Part shown: piece by piece, positions 17,632 through 26,508 of the stretch
How positions within the stretch are numbered: the stretch's first letter is position 1
Layout: every line of letters starts with the position of its first letter
NCBI GenBank assembly: GCA_025351355.1
Contig: JANXWC010000059.1
Coordinates: 1 to 64,000, forward strand
Direction: 5' to 3'
DNA from: Hyphomicrobiaceae bacterium
GTDB lineage: Bacteria > Pseudomonadota > Alphaproteobacteria > Rhizobiales > Hyphomicrobiaceae
Length of the DNA: 64,000 nucleotides
Notes under the pieces: model-generated
Told to the model about the DNA's origin: nothing
The model's database searches: none
What the model saw: only the letters and a program-made list of their open reading frames with translations
Translations under genes and position numbers: made by a program

Positions 17632-17812
17632 GGAGGCGATCTTCCGGGAGGTGATGCAGAGGTGCGAATTTCGAGCCGTGTTTTTGCAGTGCACTGTCTG
17701 CATTTGGCGGCGCGGTGTCAACGCGGCAGTAGCGCCTCATATGACACCTGCGGCAAGCTGTCCGATAGCGTGGGCGAGTAACGGCCAACGTTGGTCGGCG
17801 CGAACGCCAAAG

Positions 17813-18454
17813 CTACTGTGATTTGTGGGTTTTCAGATCGCGGACGAGGGCGACCAGATTTTCGGCGATGGCTAAAGCGTGTTCGACGGTGACTTTTATG
17901 CTGGCACGGCTGGCGAGCAGCGCATTGAGCTTTTCCTGGGCCTCGCCGAAACGGTAGAAGAGAGCTTCCGGCGGATTGATATCGCCGTCCTCGATGGCAT
18001 TGGTGGCATCGACGCTGGCCTGTGCAGCCAACACCAACATCGTGGCGACGTCATTGACGAGGTGGATGAAGATCTGGCCTTGCTGCGGATCGACACGGGT
18101 GCCGATGAGGCCAAATTTCATGGGCGCGGCGCTGGCGGCGTTCTGCAGGCCGAACATGGGGGTGTGGCGAATGACACGCCTGAGTATTTCTGCGGTGCCG
18201 AGGCAGCTGGTTTCGAGATCCCTCAGAATTACATCGGCACGGCGTTTGACACGTGGGCGGTCGCCGGTGCGATCTTCGGCCAACCAGGCAACGGCGGCAA
18301 TCGCTGCCACGGAGCCGAGTGCGGCAATAGCTGGGAGCACAATGGCCAGGGGTTCAGGGGCGGCTCGGCCGGATTCGGAATGTTGATGGGCTTTGCTTGC
18401 AGGGACGGCAGCCGACGGGATGGCCGGCGGTGATGTCCGGCGGAATATGGCCAT
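17813..18454 (-). CDS. Hypothetical protein with one membrane segment
   Basis: This 213-aa protein is not recognised. It has a polar N-terminus with Pro/Ser-rich residues, one hydrophobic helix around residues 37-58 (APEPLAIVLPAIAALGSVAA) and a mostly helical C-terminal region including ALLASRASIKVTVEHALAIA. It could be an inner-membrane anchored cytoplasmic helical protein. It lies between vapD-like and sdhB genes on the sdh strand, so it may be co-transcribed with sdhB, but nothing shows a role in complex II. Confidence 0.6.
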   Translation of the reverse strand: MAIFRRTSPPAIPSAAVPASKAHQHSESGRAAPEPLAIVLPAIAALGSVAAIAAVAWLAEDRTGDRPRVKRRADVILRDLETSCLGTAEILRRVIRHTPMFGLQNAASAAPMKFGLIGTRVDPQQGQIFIHLVNDVATMLVLAAQASVDATNAIEDGDINPPEALFYRFGEAQEKLNALLASRASIKVTVEHALAIAENLVALVRDLKTHKSQ

Positions 18455-18801
18455 GGCGCCCTCCTGCTGGTTGTGCTGGCAGAGGCATCACACGCCTCAC
18501 GCGGCAATAGCAAGGCGCAACCGCGTTTTCGGTGCCGATCGCGTTGGCGGCGTGGCCGGAAGACAGGTTTCAGAATTTTACTTTCAAAATATCACGAGGC
18601 GCTTGAGATCGGCGCAATGGTTGGTTTGCCAGACTTGGTTGCTCGGCGTGTTGCGGCATTTGGCGAAGAGCGCCATTCCTGCGTGCGGAACAAAACAAAA
18701 TGCGGGACGGCTTTGAGATCGGCGGAAGGGATGGCATTTCGGCAACGGGAGTGTGCGGGTTCGGGTAGATTGGGTGACCCAAGGTCAGATGATGGGCAGA
18801 A
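18455..18801. other. Non-coding stretch inside the sdh region
   Basis: No supported gene, RNA or repeat is seen in this 347-base interval between the membrane-segment protein and the vapD-like gene. Confidence 0.5.
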
Positions 18802-19134
18802 TCAAGTGGTTTTAGCTGTTCGCGGCTTGCTGGACGACATTTGTCGCGCGAATTCGACGGCCGGCATCAGGTCGTTGTTATCTTCTATCCGGAGCATACG
18901 AATGTCGCGGACAGAGGCGGCAAACCAATCGAACTCAAGGGTCAGTTGCTGCACGGTCATTTGGGCGCGGACAACGTCGATCGACTCGTCACCGAAATAT
19001 ACGCTGCCTTGCTGGCGTGCAAACCCATGCTCGCGCAGGAATTTGCCGATATCGGCATAGGCGTTCTGCCAGGATTGCGTCGGATAACTCGCTTCGAGGA
19101 CCTTCGGATCGAGGTCGAATGTGATGGCGAACAT
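18802..19134 (-). CDS. VapD-like endoribonuclease (Cas2-fold toxin family)
   Basis: This 110-aa protein opens MFAITFDLDPKVLEASYP and continues NAYADIGKFLREHGFARQQGSVYFGD, the conserved pattern of VapD, a Cas2-like ribonuclease of toxin-antitoxin type in other bacteria. The Asp of FDLD fits the conserved catalytic position. The ATG at 19134 is preferred because homology begins there. No vapX-like antitoxin gene was recognised next to it. It sits between sdhA and sdhB together with REP elements, which suggests an accessory insertion. Confidence 0.7.
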   Translation of the reverse strand: MFAITFDLDPKVLEASYPTQSWQNAYADIGKFLREHGFARQQGSVYFGDESIDVVRAQMTVQQLTLEFDWFAASVRDIRMLRIEDNNDLMPAVEFARQMSSSKPRTAKTT

Positions 19135-19569
19135 GACCGGAGGTCTCGCACTGCGTTGCGAATTATGACCGACACGAGGGCGGAGCGTGGTGAGCATGGC
19201 GGTGTGTAGCGCACTATAGCGGGCAGGTCAGCAGCCAAGGTCAAACGTGCTCGACGCATTTCTCAACACTGCTGCGTGAGGAACTCTTGTGTTGCGGCTG
19301 CGCAGGGCCGCCTAGCCCAACTTTCGAGATGGACAAAACAATGACGTAACGATTATCAATTTTAGTGCGCGTTCTTAATCGAAGGTTCGTTTATTGAAAA
19401 CGCTGAAACTATACCAGTTCACGACATTCGATTTACTTCGCTTTATTCGGCAAAATCGGCGGAAAAAGTGCTGGGGGAAATCGGTATTCGCGGCGTCTGC
19501 CAACTCCACAGATTCGAAGTAAACGATGATTGGCGCAAGGCATGGACGGATCAAGGCTCGTGCGAGCCA
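19135..19569. other. Non-coding stretch between vapD-like gene and REP pair
   Basis: No credible gene is seen. It is more AT-rich than its surroundings (about 19330-19480), and any open frame across its right part would read through the REP element. Confidence 0.5.
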
Positions 19570-19660
19570 GTAGGTTGGGTCAAGCGCTTCGCGCGACCCA
19601 ACAGCCATATATGGCGCGCGTGCGATGTTGGGTCGCGCTGAAACGCGTGGCCCAACCTAC
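19570..19660. repeat. Paired REP-like palindromes (BIME-like)
   Basis: GTAGGTTGGG (19570-19579) and CCCAACCTAC (19651-19660) form the outer arms. Inside are two palindromic units: GTTGGGTC...GACCCAAC (19574-19602), and GTTGGGTC...GGCCCAAC (19627-19656). The GTAGGTTGGGT theme is that of widespread bacterial intergenic REP sequences. The element lies just downstream of sdhA and could protect the sdhA mRNA end or mark past transposition by a RAYT-type enzyme. Confidence 0.75.
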
Positions 19661-19700
19661 AAGTCGCGAGTGAAGCGCTGCCAACCTCAATACACCCTTC

Positions 19701-21545
19701 TCAATACACCCGCGCCTTTGGCTTGATGTACTCGGTGTCGTTGGTCATGGTGTAGGTGTGGACGGGGCGATAATCGATGATGACTTCCTTCTTCGCGTCG
19801 TCGGCGAAGGCCAGCGTGTGCTTCATCCACTCTTTGTCGTCGCGGTCGGGGTGATCCTCACGGGCGTGGGCGCCGCGGCTCTCTTTGCGATTCTCGGCGG
19901 AGTACATGGTGACGGCGGCCTGTGAGATCAGGTTGTCGTATTCCAGGGCTTCGATCAGATCGGAATTCCAGATCAGCGAGCGATCGGAGATGCCGATGTC
20001 GCTGGAGTTCTTCCAGACCTCGGAGATCAGGCCAACGCCTTCGGTCAGCACGGGGCCGTCGCGAAAGACGGCGCAGTTGTTCTGCATGGTCTTCTGCATG
20101 CGCATGCGCAGCGCCGAGGTTGGCGAACCGCCCTTGGCGTGACGGAAGCGATCGAGGCGGGAAAGGGCAAGATCGGCCGAATCCTTCGGCAATTCAGGCT
20201 GAGAGCTGCCGGCTTCGACGGTTTCGCCACACTTGAGGCCGGCGGCGCGGCCGAACACGACGAGATCGATCAGCGAGTTGGAGCCCAGGCGATTGGCGCC
20301 ATGCACGGAGACGCAGGCGGCTTCGCCGATGGCCATCAAGCCGGGTACGATCGTATCAGGGTTGCCGTTTTTCAGCGTCAGTACTTCGCCGTGATAATTG
20401 GTGGGGATGCCGCCCATGTTGTAATGCACGGTCGGGAGTACCGGAATCGGCTGTCTGTGGATGTCGACGCCAGCGAAGATCTTGGCGCTTTCGGTGATAC
20501 CCGGGAGGCGCTCGGCCAGGATTTTCGGATCGAGATGGTCGAGATGGAGGTAGATGTGGTCGTTGTCCTTGCCGACGCCGCGGCCTTCGCGGATTTCGAC
20601 CGTCATGGATCGCGACACGACGTCGCGCGAGGCCAGATCCTTCACGTGCGGCGCGTAACGCTCCATGAAGCGCTCGCCCTTGGAGTTGGTGAGATAGCCG
20701 CCTTCGCCGCGTGAGCCTTCGGTGATCAGCACACCCGCGCCGTAAATGCCGGTGGGGTGGAACTGGACGAATTCCATATCCTGCAGCGGCAGGCCGGCAC
20801 GCAGCACCATGGCGTTGCCGTCGCCGGTGCAGGTATGGGCGGAGGTGCAGGAGAAGTAGGCGCGGCCGTAACCGCCAGTGGCGAGAATGGTTTTCTTCGC
20901 GCGGAAGCGGTGAATGGTGCCGTCATCGAGGTTCAACGCGATGATACCGCGGCAGACACCGTCCTGATCCATGATCAGGTCGATGGCGAAGTACTCGATA
21001 AAAAATTCGGCGGAGTTGCGCAGTGCCTGGCCATAGAGCGTATGGAGCATGGCGTGGCCGGTGCGGTCGGCGGCGGCGCATGTGCGCTGGGCGGGTGGGC
21101 CTTCACCGAACTGGGTGGTCATGCCGCCGAACGGGCGCTGATAGATGCGGCCATCTTCGGTGCGGCTGAAAGGCACGCCGTAATGTTCGAGCTCGTAAAC
21201 CGCGTCGGGGGCGTTGCGGCAGAGGTATTCGATGGCGTCCTGATCGCCGAGCCAGTCGGCACCTTTGACGGTGTCGTACATGTGCCAGCGCCACTCATCC
21301 TGGCCCATATTGCCAAGAGCTGCGGCCACACCGCCTTGGGCCGCAACCGTGTGCGAGCGAGTGGGAAACACCTTGGTAACGCAGGCAGTCTTGAGCCCTG
21401 CTTCAGCGCAACCGAGCGTGGCGCGCAAGCCAGCGCCGCCCGCACCGACAACAACCACATCGTATGTGTGTTCGGTGATTTTGTAGGCTTGGCCGTTCAT
21501 GTGGGGCGCCGACGCGCCGTTAGCCTTGCCGTTGAATTGGGCCAT
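19701..21545 (-). CDS. sdhA: Succinate dehydrogenase flavoprotein subunit
   Basis: This 614-aa flavoprotein of complex II oxidises succinate to fumarate. The FAD-binding GAGGAGLRA motif is at residues 34-42, the covalent-FAD histidine is His65 in [12 protein letters not shown], and the catalytic region includes [10 protein letters not shown] and [11 protein letters not shown]. The C-terminus ends in the usual KPKARVY. The ATG at 21545 is chosen over 21584 because it has an AGGCGATC site and the usual short Asn/Gly/Ala-rich leader; ATG 21500 is a further alternative. It is separated from sdhD by a Uma2-family gene and 351 non-coding bases, so it may have its own promoter. Confidence 0.95.
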   Translation of the reverse strand: MAQFNGKANGASAPHMNGQAYKITEHTYDVVVVGAGGAGLRATLGCAEAGLKTACVTKVFPTRSHTVAAQGGVAAALGNMGQDEWRWHMYDTVKGADWLGDQDAIEYLCRNAPDAVYELEHYGVPFSRTEDGRIYQRPFGGMTTQFGEGPPAQRTCAAADRTGHAMLHTLYGQALRNSAEFFIEYFAIDLIMDQDGVCRGIIALNLDDGTIHRFRAKKTILATGGYGRAYFSCTSAHTCTGDGNAMVLRAGLPLQDMEFVQFHPTGIYGAGVLITEGSRGEGGYLTNSKGERFMERYAPHVKDLASRDVVSRSMTVEIREGRGVGKDNDHIYLHLDHLDPKILAERLPGITESAKIFAGVDIHRQPIPVLPTVHYNMGGIPTNYHGEVLTLKNGNPDTIVPGLMAIGEAACVSVHGANRLGSNSLIDLVVFGRAAGLKCGETVEAGSSQPELPKDSADLALSRLDRFRHAKGGSPTSALRMRMQKTMQNNCAVFRDGPVLTEGVGLISEVWKNSSDIGISDRSLIWNSDLIEALEYDNLISQAAVTMYSAENRKESRGAHAREDHPDRDDKEWMKHTLAFADDAKKEVIIDYRPVHTYTMTNDTEYIKPKARVY

Positions 21546-21896
21546 AAGTGATCGCCTGATTGGTAAATTTCCGTATCCGGACATGCCGAGGAACGCGGTT
21601 CGTGTCGTGGATATTTATCGCGCTGCAGCACAACGAGCAATGGGGATGATGGGAGATAGCTGGCCATTCGTGTGTTAGCGGAGAAGTTTGTAACGGCGTT
21701 ACGCCTCTAGAACGGCACTTGGGAGTGGTTGGTGTGACATCTTCAACGGCTCTGTAAGGGCTGCAGCGGGGTCGTGGCAGGCATTTACCAAAGTGTTGGC
21801 CAAAAGGGGTGCCGCGCCCAGCAAAGAGCCGCCCACAATCAAATTTGCGGCGGCGATTGGATTAACTTTGTTGACGCGATTCCACGGGGGGTGGCG
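21546..21896. other. Non-coding stretch upstream of sdhA
   Basis: This 351-base interval has no gene. A GTAACG-G-CGTTAC palindrome at 21690-21702 could be a regulator site for sdhA. A separate sdhA promoter would have to lie here because the Uma2-family gene interrupts the usual sdhCDA run. Confidence 0.45.
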
Positions 21897-22475
21897 TCAG
21901 TTGCCATCCTCTGTTTCAGGCATCCACAATACGTCCAGCGTAAACGTGTGAACCTCGAAAGGTGGGGCCGTAACGGGGTCGGCGTCCTTGAAGGTGGCCG
22001 CCAGCAGCCATTTGTCGCCCTGCCGGGAGAAGACTTCGAGGGTTCGGAGCTGGGGATCGACGTACCAGCAATGGCCGACGCCGAATGCGGCGTAGATGGC
22101 AAGTTTGTCGGTGCGATCGAAGCGCTCGGTCGAAGGCGACAGGATTTCACAGACCCAGTCAGGCGCGATTTCGAGCCAGGCGGTCTTGGGCAGAGTTGGC
22201 AATCGCTCGCGCCGCCAGCCGGCAATTTCGGGGACGATCACGTGCTCAGCCAAATGCAACTCAGGCTCGGGAAGGAAGATCCAGCCGCCGGGACCGCCAC
22301 GGCCATGCCGGAAAGGGCTGTTGATCTCGGTCTGCAATTCGATCGCCACATTGGCATGCCGTGGCGTCGGCCTTGGATGTGTATGCAGCGCGCAGTAGGC
22401 GATCTCACCTGTTACGTGCGGCGGCAAGGCCTGGATGTCGGCATAGGTGGCGGTTTTGTGCTGCGGATTGGCCAT
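21897..22475 (-). CDS. Uma2 family protein (DUF820, PD-(D/E)XK nuclease-like)
   Basis: This 192-aa protein has the Uma2/DUF820 pattern: LPEPELHLAEHVIVPEIAGW, then APDWVCEILSPSTERFDRTDKLAIYAAFGVGHCWYVDP. The Glu, E-x-L and Lys of these segments correspond to the PD-(D/E)XK active site, so a nuclease fold is likely. The biological role of Uma2 proteins is unknown; they are abundant in cyanobacteria and scattered elsewhere, often as mobile accessory genes. Its position between sdhD and sdhA in the same orientation suggests insertion into the sdh cluster. Confidence 0.85.
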   Translation of the reverse strand: MANPQHKTATYADIQALPPHVTGEIAYCALHTHPRPTPRHANVAIELQTEINSPFRHGRGGPGGWIFLPEPELHLAEHVIVPEIAGWRRERLPTLPKTAWLEIAPDWVCEILSPSTERFDRTDKLAIYAAFGVGHCWYVDPQLRTLEVFSRQGDKWLLAATFKDADPVTAPPFEVHTFTLDVLWMPETEDGN

Positions 22476-22549
22476 TAGTGGACCTATAGCACGACTAGGT
22501 GAACCGCCACCCCACGACCTGCGAGCGACCTTTTCCGACGCCGCTCAGC

Positions 22550-22969
22550 TTACGCGCCGAAACTCAATTTTAGCACAGCGAAGACACTGGTCAGACCGAC
22601 GGCGATGGCGAAAAAAGTATTGAGGGCGAGCAGAAGCATTTTGCCGCCTTCGCCGTGCACGTAATCTTCGATGATAACCTGCATACCCAGGCGCATATGG
22701 TAGACGCCGGACAGGATCAACAACAGCAGCGGAATAGCGACCCACGGCTGATGCAACGCCGCCTTGACGGTCGCGTAATCGCTGCCGGCGTAACGGGCGA
22801 TCAGCCAGACCAAGAAGATCGTCAGCGGCACGTTGGCCAGCGCGGTCAGCCGCTGCTTCCAGAAATGGTCGGTGCCGTCATTGGCTGAACCGAGGCCGCG
22901 GACCTTGGCCAGCGGGGTGCGAATAGTGGCCGATGTCGGCGATGGAGTCGGGGGTAAGCGGGTGCTCAT
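22550..22969 (-). CDS. sdhD: Succinate dehydrogenase membrane anchor subunit SdhD
   Basis: This 139-aa hydrophobic anchor of complex II has three membrane helices. [18 protein letters not shown] contains the conserved haem b/quinone-site residues (His of YHMRLG, Asp-Tyr of EDYVH). The polar N-terminus with the [14 protein letters not shown] segment is typical of alphaproteobacterial SdhD. The ATG is one base after the sdhC stop (TGAGATG), so the two are translationally coupled. Confidence 0.95.
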   Translation of the reverse strand: MSTRLPPTPSPTSATIRTPLAKVRGLGSANDGTDHFWKQRLTALANVPLTIFLVWLIARYAGSDYATVKAALHQPWVAIPLLLLILSGVYHMRLGMQVIIEDYVHGEGGKMLLLALNTFFAIAVGLTSVFAVLKLSFGA

Positions 22970-22970
22970 C

Positions 22971-23387
22971 TCAGAAGACTCCCTGCGTGTGAAGGGCGTA
23001 AGCCCAAAGCGCGGCGGTTACTGCCAGCGAGGCGATGATGGTCAGCCAACCCAGCCGGTTGACCGAGCCAAGATCGAAACCGCGACCGGTGTCCCAAATG
23101 AAATGCCGGATGCCGCCAAACATATGGTGGAAGAGCGCCCAGGTGTAGCCCACCAGGACGATCTTGCCGAGCGGATGGCCCATGACGATATTAACAATGT
23201 CGAGCGCTTGCGGGCCCTGAGCGACTGCCAGCAGCCACCAGGCCAAGAGCAGCGTGCCGAAATATAGCGCTGCGCCGGTGAGGCGATGGACGATCGACAT
23301 CACCATGTTGATTTGTTGCTTGTAGATGCCAATATGCGGTGACAGTGGCCTTGCGTTCTCGTTGGTTTTATCGATGGCGTCAGCCAT
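22971..23387 (-). CDS. sdhC: Succinate dehydrogenase cytochrome b556 subunit SdhC
   Basis: This 138-aa cytochrome b556 subunit is recognised by [13 protein letters not shown], the [11 protein letters not shown] helix and the haem-ligand helix [16 protein letters not shown]. Three membrane helices are visible. The start at 23387 (MADAIDK) fits the family better than an upstream alternative at 23411. It is the first gene of the sdh cluster, followed by sdhD; its promoter should lie in 23388-23575, divergent from the TIGR02300 gene. Confidence 0.95.
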   Translation of the reverse strand: MADAIDKTNENARPLSPHIGIYKQQINMVMSIVHRLTGAALYFGTLLLAWWLLAVAQGPQALDIVNIVMGHPLGKIVLVGYTWALFHHMFGGIRHFIWDTGRGFDLGSVNRLGWLTIIASLAVTAALWAYALHTQGVF

Positions 23388-23575
23388 GCCGCACGTCTCC
23401 CTGGTATTCACATCGCTGGTTGCAGTGAGCGGTATCTATCGCACCGGAATACGGGCTGCAATGATGGTGATTTGCAAGCAGACGTTTTCGAAGCGAGATT
23501 TGTGAGTAGTCTTTGACAGATGCGGCGGCCCGTGCCATGGGGTGCGCCTCTCTTTCAGCCTATCGAGGTATACTT

Positions 23576-23968
23576 ATGTCGACGGCCACCAAAGCGGCAC
23601 GAGGCACCAAACGGACGTGCCAGAATTCAGATTGCGGTTCGCGCTTCTACGATCTCAATCGTCAGCCGGCCGAATGCCCGATCTGCGAGACAGTGTGGGT
23701 GCCTCCGGTAGCCGCACCTGTATCTGCAGCAGTAGCTGCTGCGGACAAACTGCGCGGCAAGCCGTTGGTGAAACCGGATTTCGAGCTGGCTGCCGACGCC
23801 AAAGCCGACGACCTGCCGGAGGGCGAGGAGGCGTTAGCCGATATCGAGGTTGCCGAGGAACCGGGTGCAGTCGAGGCGGACGAAACGTTCCTCGAAGAGG
23901 AAGAGGATGCCGGCGCGGATGTCACCGGCATCGTCGGCGATGGTTCGGAAGAGCCGGAAGAGCAGTAA
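23576..23968 (+). CDS. TIGR02300 family protein (zinc-ribbon plus acidic tail)
   Basis: This 130-aa protein has an N-terminal Cys4 motif, C-x4-C in CQNSDCGSRFYDL and C-x2-C in ECPICETVW, that probably binds zinc. An Ala/Pro linker follows, then a strongly acidic Glu/Asp tail. This is the layout of the alphaproteobacterial TIGR02300 family of unknown function. The ATG at 23576 is preceded by GAGG at good spacing and is preferred to an in-frame start at 23513. It is divergent from sdhC and ends in its own terminator. Confidence 0.85.
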   Translation: MSTATKAARGTKRTCQNSDCGSRFYDLNRQPAECPICETVWVPPVAAPVSAAVAAADKLRGKPLVKPDFELAADAKADDLPEGEEALADIEVAEEPGAVEADETFLEEEEDAGADVTGIVGDGSEEPEEQ

Positions 23969-23999
23969 AACCGGGCTTTTGCTTTAGCGCGGTTTTTTT
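23967..23999 (+). terminator. Intrinsic terminator of the TIGR02300 gene
   Basis: AAAACCG (23967-23973) pairs with CGGTTTT (23990-23996), and the right arm runs into a T7 tract. The left arm overlaps the stop codon of the gene. Confidence 0.7.
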
Positions 24000-24035
24000 C
24001 GCAGAACGGGATTCCAGCTAAACCGCGCTGGCCGC

Positions 24036-24674
24036 TCAGAGCGGCACGAAGGTATCGGTCGCGGCATTCAATACTTCAAGGGTGCCGGACGCGATGTCGA
24101 AGTACGTACCGTGCAAGGTTATGCGGCCTTTGCCTTCCAGCGTCTGAATGCATGGAAACGAGCGCAAGTTGCCAAGCGACGTCTTGACGGCCTCGTGTTC
24201 GAGAGCCGCGCGCAGGTCGCGTCCGGAAAGGTGGGGCTTCTGCTGGCGCAGGCGCGCGTGCGGCTCGTCGAGCATCGACATCCAGTTGCTGATGAATTCA
24301 GCGTCAGTCTGTCGCGTGGCGTCGTGATCGATGCAGGCGCGCACGCCGCCGCAGCCGGAATGGCCCATGACCACGATATGCTTGACGCGCAAATTGAGTG
24401 CGGCAAATTCGAGTGCGGCCGAGACACCATGATATTTGCCCGTCGTTTCGTAGGGCGGCACGAGATTGGCGACGTTGCGGACCACGAACAGTTCGCCGGG
24501 CATGGCTGAAAAAATAGTCTCAGGATCGACGCGGCTGTCGCAACAGGACACGATCATGACATCGGGATTCTGGCCATTTGCAGCCAAAGTTTCGTAGTGA
24601 TCCTGGTTGGCGACGAAGTGGCGGAATTTGAAGCGCCGGAAGCGATCGGCGAGGTGATCAGGAAACGGGCTCAT
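24036..24674 (-). CDS. Beta-class carbonic anhydrase
   Basis: This 212-aa zinc enzyme interconverts CO2 and bicarbonate. Zinc ligands and the catalytic dyad are visible: Cys44, Asp46 and Arg48 in SCCDSRVDP, and His105 and Cys108 in GHSGCGG. The length and the opening PDHLADRFRRFKFRHF fit bacterial beta-CA of the CynT/Can group. It is convergent with the TIGR02300 gene and 26 nt downstream of the pyridoxal kinase gene on the same strand. Confidence 0.95.
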   Translation of the reverse strand: MSPFPDHLADRFRRFKFRHFVANQDHYETLAANGQNPDVMIVSCCDSRVDPETIFSAMPGELFVVRNVANLVPPYETTGKYHGVSAALEFAALNLRVKHIVVMGHSGCGGVRACIDHDATRQTDAEFISNWMSMLDEPHARLRQQKPHLSGRDLRAALEHEAVKTSLGNLRSFPCIQTLEGKGRITLHGTYFDIASGTLEVLNAATDTFVPL

Positions 24675-24700
24675 GGTGGGTACCCAAATCGTGCGGGGAA

Positions 24701-25489
24701 TTAATTCGGTGCGATGGTCAGATGCAGCTCGGCGCGACCGCTACTGGCGACCAATACGCGTTCAACCTCAGCAACAGACCAACACAGAGCGTCGTCAACT
24801 GTAGCCGTTGGTTCCAGATAGCGTGCAAGGAACAAGGCGGCAAGCAGGTCGCCGGTTCCATTGGGTGCGAAGGTTCGGCGCGAGACGCTCGCGATTGCCA
24901 CCGTATCGGGAGTGACAGCAAGTGTGGCAAGTTGTTCACCCGAGATCGGAATCGAGGTTGCAATGATGAGTGGTCGGTTGAGGCTGCGCGCCGCTACGAT
25001 GGCAGTCGCGGCGTCGGTGACGGGGAGGCCGCTCAGCCAGGACAATTCAAAACGGTTCGGAGTGAGAATGTCTGCGCTGTTGAGTAAATGGTCGCGGATT
25101 GCTACGGCTGCTGCCTGATCGATGTAAACGCCTTTCGGATCGTCGCCAATGACGGGATCACACAAGACGACGAGTTTCTTGTTGAGGTGCCGGCAACGTG
25201 TCACAGCGGCAACGGCGACGGCAACGTGGGCCGCGGTAGGCAGGTAGCCGGTGAGGATCGCGTCGAGGGGTGTGAGGCGGCCATTGGTTTCCAGCGCGGC
25301 GATAATTTCTTCCAGTACAGCCGGCTCGATGCGAGATCCTTTGGCTGGTTGCTGGCCTGGATGGTTCGAAAGTAAAATTGTGGGTATAGGCAGGACTTCA
25401 TGGCCGAGGCGTTGCAGGCCCGGCACGATAGCGGAAAGGCCGACGTAGCCACTGACGACCTGGGACGAAAGAGCGAGAATGCGTGCCAT
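24701..25489 (-). CDS. pdxY: Pyridoxal kinase (PdxY-type)
   Basis: This 262-aa ribokinase-fold enzyme phosphorylates pyridoxal and relatives in vitamin B6 salvage. The N-terminal LALSSQVVSGYVGLSA is the substrate-binding segment of pyridoxal kinases, DPVIGDDPKGVYI gives the metal/phosphate region, LTPNRFELSWLSG is conserved, and APNGTGDLLAALF holds the catalytic Asp and anion hole. PdxY and PdxK cannot be distinguished with certainty by eye; the single-enzyme PdxY label is the usual one in alphaproteobacteria. Confidence 0.85.
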   Translation of the reverse strand: MARILALSSQVVSGYVGLSAIVPGLQRLGHEVLPIPTILLSNHPGQQPAKGSRIEPAVLEEIIAALETNGRLTPLDAILTGYLPTAAHVAVAVAAVTRCRHLNKKLVVLCDPVIGDDPKGVYIDQAAAVAIRDHLLNSADILTPNRFELSWLSGLPVTDAATAIVAARSLNRPLIIATSIPISGEQLATLAVTPDTVAIASVSRRTFAPNGTGDLLAALFLARYLEPTATVDDALCWSVAEVERVLVASSGRAELHLTIAPN

Positions 25490-25585
25490 AGGATATGTGC
25501 GTCTTCTTGCTGGGTTATAGTTGCCTCTGGCGCCATTGAATGCGAAGGGCTGACATAGTTTCAGTTATAGCACGAGAGCTTATCC

Positions 25586-26464
25586 ATGTCGTTTCGCCCT
25601 ACGCGCAGCGCGCTTTATATGCCCGGTTCGAACGCGCGGGCGCTCGAAAAGGCGAAAAGCCTGCCCGCCGATGCGGTCATCCTCGACCTGGAGGATGCGG
25701 TGTCGCCCGAGCAGAAAGACACGGCGCGACGGCAAGTGTGCGCGGCAGTGGCGGCGGGTGGCTTCGGTCGTCGGCAGGTGGTCATCCGCATCAACGCGCT
25801 GGATACGCCGTGGGGGGCGGAGGATCTGGCCGCGGTGGCGGCGGCCAAACCGGACGCGGTGCTGTTGCCCAAGCCGAATGATGCGCGTGACATCGAGCGG
25901 GCGACGGACGCGCTACGTCGGGCGGGCGCGCCAGATACCCTGGCGCTGTGGGCGATGGTGGAAACGCCGCTGGCCATCCTCAATCTGCGTGAACTCGCGG
26001 GCGCGGCGCGGCATGCAGGTGCACGGCTGACGTGCCTTGTGCTGGGGACCAATGATCTGGTGAAGGAGACACGCGTCGAACTGGACACATCGCGGACCGC
26101 AGCGCTGTACTGGCTGTCGGCGTCAGTAACGGCGGCGCGCGCGTTCGGGTTGATGGTGCTGGATGGCGTTTACAACAATTTCAAAGATCTGACGGGTTTG
26201 TCGGCGGAGTGCCACCAGGCCCGAATGCTTGGCTTCGATGGCAAAACGCTGATACATCCAGATCAAATTGGGGCGGCTAACGAAGTGTTCGCGCCCGGGA
26301 TCGACGAGGTCGTCTGGGCGCGCAAGATTATTGCCGCGTTTGATATCCCTGCGAATGTCGGCAAAGGCGTGATTACGATCGACGGCAAGATGGTCGAATT
26401 GCTGCATGCCGAAATGGCGCGGCGTACGGTGGCGATCGCCGACGTCATTGCTGCGCAAACGTAG
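25586..26464 (+). CDS. HpcH/HpaI-CitE family malyl-CoA lyase or malyl-CoA thioesterase
   Basis: This 292-aa protein has the CitE-like TIM-barrel: RSALYMPGSNARALEKA at the N-terminus, ILDLEDAVSP with metal-binding Asp/Glu, VVIRINALDTPWG and WAMVETPLAILNL. Family members cleave malyl-CoA, beta-methylmalyl-CoA or citramalyl-CoA, or hydrolyse malyl-CoA. Its length is nearer to the (3S)-malyl-CoA thioesterase (Mcl2) branch than to the longer Mcl1 lyase. The mesaconyl-CoA hydratase gene follows 44 nt downstream, so a role in the ethylmalonyl-CoA pathway is the best inference. Confidence 0.8.
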   Translation: MSFRPTRSALYMPGSNARALEKAKSLPADAVILDLEDAVSPEQKDTARRQVCAAVAAGGFGRRQVVIRINALDTPWGAEDLAAVAAAKPDAVLLPKPNDARDIERATDALRRAGAPDTLALWAMVETPLAILNLRELAGAARHAGARLTCLVLGTNDLVKETRVELDTSRTAALYWLSASVTAARAFGLMVLDGVYNNFKDLTGLSAECHQARMLGFDGKTLIHPDQIGAANEVFAPGIDEVVWARKIIAAFDIPANVGKGVITIDGKMVELLHAEMARRTVAIADVIAAQT

Positions 26465-26508
26465 CTTTTTTTGTCTGGTTGCAATTGTTTACACTTACCG
26501 GTGTCCGC

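Noticed and set aside
16924-17781. 285-codon open frame antisense to sdhB
   Set aside because: Same pattern: composition of a shadow, no motif, overlaps the whole of sdhB.
19375-19608. 77-codon minus-strand frame beginning MAVGSREALDPTYWLARA
   Set aside because: The start of the frame is the translated REP palindrome; no ribosome site and no homology expected.
20757-21551. Long open frame antisense to sdhA
   Set aside because: It mirrors the codon bias of sdhA, has no recognisable motif and would cover an essential gene; a GC-rich shadow.
21690-21702. GTAACG-G-CGTTAC as a defined operator
   Set aside because: A 13-base palindrome is expected by chance at this scale; kept only as a note in the sdhA upstream region.
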